Source of the DNA: Villigracilis sp024434165
Lineage (GTDB): Bacteria; Chloroflexota; Anaerolineae; Anaerolineales; Villigracilaceae
Direction: 5' to 3'
DNA length: 64,000 nt
Assembly: GCA_030263665.1 (NCBI GenBank)
Contig: SZPK01000012.1
Location: 62,001 to 126,000, forward strand
Under the pieces are notes generated by a model. That model saw only the letters and a list, made by a program, of their open reading frames with translations, searched no databases and was not told the origin of the DNA. Position 1 is the first letter of the stretch. Every line of letters starts with the position of its first letter. Below, piece after piece: positions 57,997-64,000 of this stretch. The position numbers were made by a program, and so were the translations under genes.

Positions 57997-60900
57997 TTAT
58001 TTTTCCGTTCTGCGCAGGAAGAACTTGGTGATTTCTTCGGCAATGGCGGGAAGAAGCGCCAGCCCCACCACCAGACTCCATTCGCGCAGATTGAGAAAGT
58101 GGGTGTTGAAGATGGGCTGGAGGAACGGCACGGCGCATACCAGCAGCAGCAGCGTGATGGAAAGTCCCACCGCGTACTGCATGTACTTGTTGGAGAACAC
58201 GCCAATCGTGAAGATCGAAGCGCGCTCCGAGCGGACGGTGTAAGCGCGGAAAAGTTCCGCCAGCGAGAGGGTGACGAACGCCATCGTCTCGGCGGTTTGT
58301 ACGTCCACGCCGCGCCAATCGTGGTTGAGGACGTAGGTCAACAGGTTCGCGCCGTCGGGGACGATCGCGCCCGCTTCGAGATGCCATGCCAACCCCATGA
58401 CGAAGGCGGTCAGCACGGCGCCGGTCTGGGCAAAAGTCTGCACGAGGATGCCGATGCCCATCGAGCGGTTGACGATCGGTTCGGTCTTGGCGCGCGGCTT
58501 TCGGTCCATGATGTCGGGGTCGCCCTTTTCCATGGCGAGCGCGAGCGCGGGCGCGCCGTCGGTGATGAGGTTGAGCCACAGGAGCTGGATGGCGGTCAGC
58601 GGCGCGGGCAGACCGGCAAGTGTGGCGAGGAAGATGATCATGATCTCGGCGACGTTCGAGGAGAGCAGGAAGAACACGAACTTGCGGATGTTCGAGTAGA
58701 TGATGCGTCCCTGCTCCACTGCGGAGACGATGCTGGCATAGTTGTCGTCGGTCAACACCATGTCGGCGGTGCCTTTGGCGACGTCGGTGCCGGTGATGCC
58801 CATTGCCACGCCGATGTCGGCGCGTTTGATGGCGGGCGCATCGTTGACGCCGTCGCCGGTCATGGCGACCACTTCGTCGTTGGCTTGCAATGCGTCCACG
58901 ATGCGCATCTTGTGTTCGGGCGAGACGCGGGCGAAGACATCGGTATCTTCGATGACCCGGTTGAGTTGATTGTCGTCAATTGCATCCAGGTCCGCGCCGG
59001 TCATCACTTTTTTGCCGGGTCGCAGCAGGTGGATGGATTCGGCAATGGCGCGGGCGGTGTTGGGGAAGTCGCCAGTGATCATCACGGTGCGAATACCGGC
59101 ATGGCGCGCCCTTTCGAGCGCGGGCTTGACCTCGACGCGCGGCGGGTCAATCATGCCCATCAGACCGACGAAGACCAAATCCCTTTCCAGGTCTTCGGTT
59201 TTGACTTCCTCGATGTTGTTGGGGACATCTCTCTCCACGCGGTAGGCAAAGCCGAGCACACGCAGGGCGTCTTTGGTCATGGCGTCGTTGGCGGCAAGGA
59301 TTTTGCCGCGCATTTCATCGGTCAGGTCGCGCGGTTTGTCGTCCATGCCCAGGTATTTGGAGCAGAGATTGAGGATGATATCCGGGGCGCCTTTGACGGC
59401 GATGATGTCCCAGTCTTTATGTTTTTCATCGTAGAAAGGCGAAGGGTCGCTGGGGTGGGGTTTGTTCACATCGTGGATGGTGATCATGCGCTTGCGTTCC
59501 GAATCGAACGGAACTTCGTTCTCGCGCGGGTAGGCTTCGTCAATTTCCACGTGGATCGCGCCCGCTTTTGCGGCGGCAACCAGCAGGGCGCCTTCGGTTG
59601 GGTCGCCCACAACACGATATGTCTGCTGGGAGTCGGTTTCGCCTGTGATTTCGATCTCGGCGTCGTTGTTCAACACGCCCAGCCAAAGGGTGGAGAGCAC
59701 AGCAGGGTACTGCCTTATGTCCACGGGCTTGCCGTCTATGCGGAAGTCCCCTTTCGGCGTGTATCCGCTCCCTGAAACGCTGACAAACTGCCCGTCTGCC
59801 CAGAGGCGCGTGACCGTCATCTCATTTTGGGTGAGGGTGCCGGTCTTATCCGAGCAAATGACTGTGGCGGAGCCGAGCGTCTCCACCGAGGAAAGTTTGC
59901 GAATGAGCGCGTGGCGTTGAATCATCTCGCGCATACCGAGCGCGAGCGATATGGTGACGACGGCGGGCAGACCCTCCGGCACGGCGGCGATGGCAAGACT
60001 GATGGCGATGATGAAGACCTCGGTGATCTCGCCTGCGAATTCCTTGAAGTATTCGAGGGGGCTGGAGAACAACGCGTTGATGTCGGTGTAATTGAAAAGG
60101 GCGGCGATGAAAACGACGAACACCAGGATCAGCGCGCCGATGCTGAGCGATTTGCCGAGTTGGTCGAGGCGGCGTTGAAGGGGCGTCTCTTCGGATTCCA
60201 CGCTCTGCAGCATGGTGGCGATGAGACCCAGCTGCGTGTTCATGCCGGTGCTGGTGACCACGCCGCGCCCGCGCCCATAGGAGACGACGGTTCCCATGAA
60301 GGCGGTGTTTTTTCGATCGCCGAGCGGGACGTTTTTGTCCAACACGGTTGCGGCGTTCTTTTGGACGGGAAGCGATTCGCCCGTGAGCGAGGCTTCCTCC
60401 ACGCGCAGGTTCACGGCTTCGAGCAGGCGCAGGTCGGCGGGGATGAAGTTGCCCGCTTCCAAAAAGACGATGTCGCCCGGCACGAGGTTGTACGCCGGAA
60501 CGGATTTGCGCGAGCCGTCGCGCAGTACCTGCGCTTCGGGTGCGGCAAGTTTCTTCAACGCTGCCAATGCCTGTTCGGCGCGCTGTTCCTGAATGATGCC
60601 AAGCACAGCGTTCAGGACGACAATTGCCATGATGGCGGTTGCTTCCACATAATCGCCGAGCAGAGCCGAAATGACCGAAGCGACGATAAGAAGGATTACT
60701 ACAAAGTTGTTCAATTGGTCCCACAGCATGGCGAGGAAACCGGGACGCGGCGCTTCGCGCAGCTGGTTCGGTCCGTAATGCGCGAGCCGCTTTTCGGCTT
60801 CGGCGGCGCTCAAACCTTCTTCATGCACTTCGAGATGCCTGAGTGTTTCCTCGGCGCTGAGGGCGTGGAACTCTTTCTGCGTTGTTTCTTCGTGTGACAT
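57997..60900 (-). CDS. Cation-transporting P-type ATPase (Ca2+/PMR1-like, P2)
   Basis: The 967-residue protein has the P2-type start (LSAEETLRHLEVHEEGLS), ten or so membrane segments, the actuator TGES, the transmembrane IAAVPEGLPAVVTISLALG, phosphorylation site DKTGTLTQNEM, nucleotide domain, and the hinge MTGDGVNDAPAIK. The PEGLP motif and C-terminal segments match SERCA/PMR1-type Ca2+ pumps. It lies next to the CDF gene on the same strand but has its own terminator. AGGAG precedes ATG 60900; the 250-bp upstream region has no other gene. Confidence 0.95.
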   Translation of the reverse strand: MSHEETTQKEFHALSAEETLRHLEVHEEGLSAAEAEKRLAHYGPNQLREAPRPGFLAMLWDQLNNFVVILLIVASVISALLGDYVEATAIMAIVVLNAVLGIIQEQRAEQALAALKKLAAPEAQVLRDGSRKSVPAYNLVPGDIVFLEAGNFIPADLRLLEAVNLRVEEASLTGESLPVQKNAATVLDKNVPLGDRKNTAFMGTVVSYGRGRGVVTSTGMNTQLGLIATMLQSVESEETPLQRRLDQLGKSLSIGALILVFVVFIAALFNYTDINALFSSPLEYFKEFAGEITEVFIIAISLAIAAVPEGLPAVVTISLALGMREMIQRHALIRKLSSVETLGSATVICSDKTGTLTQNEMTVTRLWADGQFVSVSGSGYTPKGDFRIDGKPVDIRQYPAVLSTLWLGVLNNDAEIEITGETDSQQTYRVVGDPTEGALLVAAAKAGAIHVEIDEAYPRENEVPFDSERKRMITIHDVNKPHPSDPSPFYDEKHKDWDIIAVKGAPDIILNLCSKYLGMDDKPRDLTDEMRGKILAANDAMTKDALRVLGFAYRVERDVPNNIEEVKTEDLERDLVFVGLMGMIDPPRVEVKPALERARHAGIRTVMITGDFPNTARAIAESIHLLRPGKKVMTGADLDAIDDNQLNRVIEDTDVFARVSPEHKMRIVDALQANDEVVAMTGDGVNDAPAIKRADIGVAMGITGTDVAKGTADMVLTDDNYASIVSAVEQGRIIYSNIRKFVFFLLSSNVAEIMIIFLATLAGLPAPLTAIQLLWLNLITDGAPALALAMEKGDPDIMDRKPRAKTEPIVNRSMGIGILVQTFAQTGAVLTAFVMGLAWHLEAGAIVPDGANLLTYVLNHDWRGVDVQTAETMAFVTLSLAELFRAYTVRSERASIFTIGVFSNKYMQYAVGLSITLLLLVCAVPFLQPIFNTHFLNLREWSLVVGLALLPAIAEEITKFFLRRTEK

Positions 60901-61139
60901 CCATTGCTCCTGGAACGAGATCGCCTTGACCCAAATTAAAACGAGACCATCGCCTCTCTGCGAATGGTCCCGGCAAACATCCAAAAAAATTCACAAGGCT
61001 GAAAAGCCTCCAAAAAGTTGGTAGCAGTGGTCAAAGCGCGTTGAGTGTATTCCCGTACAAATGGATTGTCAAGCACTACTGCGCGGGCGATGTGCGCAGC
61101 AAAAGTCTGCGAACTTGTGCTGCCTTGTTTGGATGCGGT

Positions 61140-61145
61140 TACAAT
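61140..61145 (+). promoter_or_regulatory. -10 box for a leaderless membrane protein gene
   Basis: TACAAT (61140-61145) is followed by TTGGAT and ATG 61152. Confidence 0.6.
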
Positions 61146-61151
61146 TTGGAT

Positions 61152-61778
61152 ATGTCCAATCAAAAACGTCATTTGTTATATTTCTTCCTCACGCTGGCTG
61201 GCATAGCCGTGATGGCGTTATTCGGTCCCGAAGAACAATCGCTGGGATCGAACGTCCGCCTCGTGTACCTGCATGGAGCCTGGGTGCTGACCGCGGAGAT
61301 TGCCTTCCTCGCTGCGGCTCTCGCCGGACTTTTCGGCTTGCTCCTGCGGCGGGACCTTTTCCACGCCTGGAGCGCTGCGCTCGGACGGACGGGCATCCTC
61401 TTCTGGGTATCCTACCTGCCGCTTTCCATGCTTGCCATGCAAACCAACTGGAACGGTTTGTTTCTCGCCGAGCCGCGCTTCCGCCTGGCGATGATCTTCG
61501 CCGTGACGGGCATCCTGCTTCAACTTGGTTTGTGGCTGTTCAACATTGCATGGCTCACTTCGCTGGCAAACATCCTTTATATCGTCGTCCTGCGCGCGGT
61601 CTTTTCCACAGCGGAGAACATCATGCACCCGCCGCCTTCGCCGATCTTCAATTCGGGGAATTACGTCATCATCGGGTTCTTCGTCGGCTTGAACCTGCTG
61701 GCGTGGCTTGCCGCGTACTTCCTCGCAAGGTGGATTTATTCGCTGGGTGGAAAACCCGCTGAATCACTGATACGCTGA
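61152..61778 (+). CDS. Multi-pass membrane protein, unknown function (weakly CcmC-like)
   Basis: The 208-residue protein has six hydrophobic segments. NVRLVYLHGAWVLT and NIMHPPPSPIFNSG recall the His-bearing loops of heme-handling CcmC/CcsA-like proteins, but the Trp-rich motif is absent. The function is unknown. It is leaderless. The last residues (KPAESLIR) are written by the first units of an 8-bp minisatellite. Confidence 0.65.
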   Translation: MSNQKRHLLYFFLTLAGIAVMALFGPEEQSLGSNVRLVYLHGAWVLTAEIAFLAAALAGLFGLLLRRDLFHAWSAALGRTGILFWVSYLPLSMLAMQTNWNGLFLAEPRFRLAMIFAVTGILLQLGLWLFNIAWLTSLANILYIVVLRAVFSTAENIMHPPPSPIFNSGNYVIIGFFVGLNLLAWLAAYFLARWIYSLGGKPAESLIR

Positions 61779-61830
61779 GAGGCAGCGATTCGGCGAGTCA
61801 GCGAGTCAGCGAGTCAGTGAGGCAGTGATT
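61759..61830. repeat. 8-bp minisatellite, left arm beside the four-helix gene
   Basis: Nine 8-bp units of CAGCGAGT/CAGCGATT type. Read on the opposite strand the unit is AATCGCTG, which is that of the array at 62290-62377. Confidence 0.85.
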
Positions 61831-61862
61831 TGAGAAAACTTGTGCGACGAAGGGAATAAATC

Positions 61863-62273
61863 ATGGAATACAAAGACTGGGAAAAGGACGTGCCGGAAGA
61901 AATTAAAACCGAGCCGATTTGGAGTTTTGCAGGCTATCGCAAGGCGCTGTATCTGTACGATCTTATTTGGAATGATACCGAAACATGGATCAAGGATGTT
62001 CGCGGGCAAAAACTTGCCGACCAGATTGTGCGAAGTTCGGCATCCATTTCCGCCAACCTCGAGGAGGGTCTGGGGCGTGGTTATGGCAAGGAGCTTTTGT
62101 ATCATTACCGCGTCTCCCTCGCCTCTGCCCGCGAGACAAAAGGCTGGATCTTCCGCGCCAGACGGTTTATGGACAAGCAAACGGTTCAACGCCATCTTAC
62201 CCTTGCCAACGAAGTCATTGCCCTCCTCGTTACCGAAATTGCCCACCAAAAATCCTTTCAACCCAAACGGTAA
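61863..62273 (+). CDS. bS23-like four-helix bundle protein
   Basis: The 136-residue protein matches the 23S rRNA intervening-sequence/four-helix bundle family: FAGYRKALYLYDLIWNDT, LADQIVRSSASISANLEEGLGRG, YHYRVSLASARETKGW. The family includes bS23, encoded in 23S rRNA intervening sequences, and the Avd protein of diversity-generating retroelements; isolated members have unknown roles. It lies between two minisatellite arms that are inverted to each other. GAAGGGAAT is upstream of the ATG. No reverse transcriptase or rRNA is in the window. Confidence 0.88.
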   Translation: MEYKDWEKDVPEEIKTEPIWSFAGYRKALYLYDLIWNDTETWIKDVRGQKLADQIVRSSASISANLEEGLGRGYGKELLYHYRVSLASARETKGWIFRARRFMDKQTVQRHLTLANEVIALLVTEIAHQKSFQPKR

Positions 62274-62289
62274 CCCACTGAATTGCTGT

Positions 62290-62377
62290 GAATCCCCGAA
62301 TCGCCGAATCATTGAATCGTTGAATCGCTGAATCGTTGAATCATTGAATCGCCGAATCCCTGAATCGCTGAATCCCC
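62290..62377. repeat. 8-bp minisatellite, right arm beside the four-helix gene
   Basis: Eleven consecutive 8-bp units of GAATCGNN type. It is the inverted partner of 61759-61830 and ends 4 bp before the MFS start codon, so it forms the upstream region of that gene. Confidence 0.88.
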
Positions 62378-62381
62378 CATC

Positions 62382-63527
62382 ATGCGCATCCGCTTCCAAC
62401 TCATCGTCTTCATGTTTTTGCGTACCATCCTGAACTCCGCCCACAGGATGGTCTATCCGTTCCTGCCCATCTTCGCCCGCGGCCTGGGCGTGGACATCGC
62501 CACCATGTCCCTGCTGATGACGGCGCGCTCCCTGCTGGGCGCAACCAGCCCCCTGCTCGGTCCCATTGCAGACCGGCGCGGAAGAAAGTTCGGCATGTTG
62601 ACGGGCTTGGGTATTTTCACGCTGGGCATCGGCATTGTGGCAGTCTTTCCCTCTTTTTGGACGCTCGCCATCGCCCTTAGTTTGGCAATGATCGGCAAGT
62701 TCATGTTCGATCCCGCCATGCAAGCCTATTTCGGGGACCGCGTTCCGTACCACCAGCGCGGCACCGCTCTGGCTGTGACCGAAGTGGCATGGTCGCTCGG
62801 CTTCATCGTCGGTGTTCCTGCTGCCGGGTTTCTGATTGACCGCTTCGGCTGGTCTGCACCGTTCCCGCTGTTCACCATCCTGGGGCTGATCGCCTTCTTC
62901 GTCATCTGGCGCGTCGTCCCAGCGGAAGACCCGCACCACGAACCGGTGGCAAATTCGCGCGAGGGTTACCGCGCCGTGTTCAAGTCCACGCCTGCGCTGG
63001 CTGGGATTTCGATTGCGCTGTGGGCGAGCGCGGCGAATGAGCTGGTCAATGTCATTTTTGGCGTCTGGCTGGAGGATTCGTTCGGGCTGAAGATTGCGGC
63101 GCTGGCGGGCGCATCGGCGGTGATCGGCATTTCGGAATTGAGCGGCGAAGGACTCGTGGCGCTCACAACGGACAGGCTCGGCAAGCCGCGCGCGCTCGCC
63201 ATCGGGTTGATTGCCAACTCGCTGGCGGCAGTAATGCTGCCTTTTATTGGACAGACGCAGCTCGGCGCGCTGGCCGGCTTGTTCCTTTTCTACATCACGT
63301 TCGAGTATGTGATGGTCAGTCACATCCCGATGGTGACGGAACTCGTCCCTTCGGCGCGGGCGACGTTGTTATCCCTGAATGTGATGGGGCACGCCCTCGG
63401 ACGCGCCCTCAGCGCATTTCTGGCGGCGTTTATTTATCAGCAATTCGGCTTCCTGTTCGTGGCGCTGACTGCGGTTCTCTTCAACGCTGCCGGAATCCTG
63501 GCTTTGCGCAGGATGCAAAGGAAATAG
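62382..63527 (+). CDS. MFS transporter
   Basis: The 381-residue protein has 10-12 membrane segments and the MFS loop motif GPIADRRGRKFGMLTG between helices 2 and 3, with a second related loop (TDRLGKPRALAIG) in the C-terminal half. The substrate is unknown; the drug efflux-type group is the nearest by feel. There is no ribosome-binding site: the minisatellite abuts the ATG. Its stop overlaps the start of the next gene. Confidence 0.9.
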   Translation: MRIRFQLIVFMFLRTILNSAHRMVYPFLPIFARGLGVDIATMSLLMTARSLLGATSPLLGPIADRRGRKFGMLTGLGIFTLGIGIVAVFPSFWTLAIALSLAMIGKFMFDPAMQAYFGDRVPYHQRGTALAVTEVAWSLGFIVGVPAAGFLIDRFGWSAPFPLFTILGLIAFFVIWRVVPAEDPHHEPVANSREGYRAVFKSTPALAGISIALWASAANELVNVIFGVWLEDSFGLKIAALAGASAVIGISELSGEGLVALTTDRLGKPRALAIGLIANSLAAVMLPFIGQTQLGALAGLFLFYITFEYVMVSHIPMVTELVPSARATLLSLNVMGHALGRALSAFLAAFIYQQFGFLFVALTAVLFNAAGILALRRMQRK

Positions 63528-64000
63528 TGGAACTTTTTCTTGGAGTGCTGGCTGGTCTGGCGGTAGTGGCAGCCCTGCTGTGGGCGCTGGTCCCTGCCTG
63601 GTATGGTCTGCCGCCGGTGGCGGCGAGCCGGGAGCGGATTCGCCGGGCGCTGGAGTTGGCGAACCCGCAGCCGGGGGAAACGCTCTACGACCTCGGATCA
63701 GGTCACGGACGGGTGCTGGTCGTCGCGGCGAAGGAGTTTGGACTCAACGCTGTGGGTATCGAAGCGGGACCGGCGCAGTGTGTTGTCGGCTGGGTGAATG
63801 CCCGCTGGAACGGAGTCGGCTCAAAGGTCCGAATTGAGGCGGGGAATTTTTTCAAGTCGAACCTCAGGGAGGCGGACATCGTCTTTGCATATCTTACATC
63901 CGATTATGGGGTGCGTCTTGGAAAAAAACTGGGGGAGGAGTTGAAACCCGGCGCGCGCGTGGTGACGATTTCGTTCGACCTGCCGGGCTGGAAAGCGGAC
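63527..64000 (+). CDS. Class I SAM-dependent methyltransferase, N-terminal part (cut by window end)
   Basis: GTG 63527 shares one base with the MFS stop (TAGTG). The 158 visible codons give a hydrophobic N-terminal helix (ELFLGVLAGLAVVAALLWAL), then LYDLGSGHGRVLVVAAKEFG, the SAM-binding motif I, and GIEAGPAQCVVGWVNARW. A GARVVTISFDLPGW segment is near the end of the window. The membrane-anchored methyltransferase has an unknown substrate. Confidence 0.82.
   Translation, partial: MELFLGVLAGLAVVAALLWALVPAWYGLPPVAASRERIRRALELANPQPGETLYDLGSGHGRVLVVAAKEFGLNAVGIEAGPAQCVVGWVNARWNGVGSKVRIEAGNFFKSNLREADIVFAYLTSDYGVRLGKKLGEELKPGARVVTISFDLPGWKAD

Noticed and set aside
57896..58579. A 228-codon N-terminal extension of the CDF transporter
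   Set aside because: It overlaps the ATPase gene in another frame, has no homology to the family, and crosses a terminator and a promoter of the CDF gene.
58099..59775. A 558-codon plus-strand frame opposite the P-type ATPase
   Set aside because: No domain; the ATPase motifs on the minus strand are complete.
62290..62377. Possible CRISPR array
   Set aside because: Units are 8 bp with no spacers; no cas genes are in the window. The same holds for the other arrays.
61806..63323. A 505-codon minus-strand frame opposite the MFS and four-helix genes
   Set aside because: It crosses two supported plus-strand genes and a minisatellite and has no domain.

Overview
The window reads as a chromosomal segment of a GC-rich member of the Chloroflexota, most likely class Anaerolineae. 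This is inferred from gene content and style: Thr/Pro-rich lipoprotein linkers, a class E-like sortase, an R3H/AAA (Ycf45-like) ATPase, a mevalonate kinase beside a UbiA prenyltransferase, an ADCY10-like cyclase, F420-type luciferase-like enzymes, and many genes whose -10 box sits about 6 nt before the ATG. No rRNA, phage, plasmid or CRISPR locus was seen. About 59 protein genes, several gene fragments, one tRNA-Val(GAC) and one T-box riboswitch can be supported.

Layout. 1-9 kb: MBL hydrolase end, Crp/Fnr regulator, thioesterase, M42 peptidase, peroxiredoxin, LLM-class oxidoreductase, MazG-like enzyme, ClpC, and a TPR membrane protein. 9-14 kb: HD protein, SanA-like protein, an orphan PhnD-like lipoprotein, DUF4230, an SH3 lipoprotein, a chagasin-like inhibitor, and a small membrane protein. 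14-20.5 kb: a repeat-truncated lipocalin-like remnant, a 7TM-PAS-GGDEF cyclase, two DUF4287 proteins around an AraC regulator and DUF1761, a YdeI-like fragment, and a large FAD oxidoreductase. 20.6-32 kb: dual-cyclase/AAA/TPR sensor, HD protein, M1 peptidase, phosphohexomutase, DUF389-SH3 protein, and R3H ATPase. 32-41 kb: tmk, a MazEF-type pair, ClbS-like protein, methionine aminopeptidase, LOG protein, DnaJ-like chaperone, HtrA-like protease, a Mo-oxidoreductase, and a CASTOR/POLLUX-type channel. 41-46 kb: rlmD-pxpB-pxpC-pxpA, a 57-residue membrane protein, and sortase. 46-50 kb: a zinc-finger/SpoIIE phosphatase, tRNA-Val, and T-box-thrS. 50-64 kb: two secreted proteins, mevalonate kinase-UbiA, TlyA, zf-TFIIB protein, CDF transporter, P-type Ca2+ ATPase, membrane protein, bS23-like four-helix protein, MFS transporter, and the start of a methyltransferase.

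The striking feature is the density and placement of small repeats. There are (i) degenerate 7/8-bp minisatellites at about eleven sites, each with its own unit sequence but the same period, often as two arms in inverted orientation; (ii) small palindromic elements (families A, B, C) inserted in frame into several conserved enzymes; (iii) MITE-like elements with terminal inverted repeats. The two minisatellite arms at 61759-61830 and 62290-62377 are inverted relative to each other and enclose a bS23-like four-helix-bundle gene. Repeats also lie inside the thrS T-box linker and in the Fe-S loop of RlmD.

Functionally most genes are housekeeping or stress-linked: translation (thrS, tRNA-Val, tlyA, rlmD, map), proteostasis (clpC, dnaJ-like, HtrA, M1, M42), nucleotide handling (tmk, MazG, HD proteins), 5-oxoproline recycling (pxpABC), isoprenoid/envelope work (mevalonate kinase, UbiA, sortase) and ion homeostasis (channel, CDF, P-type ATPase).
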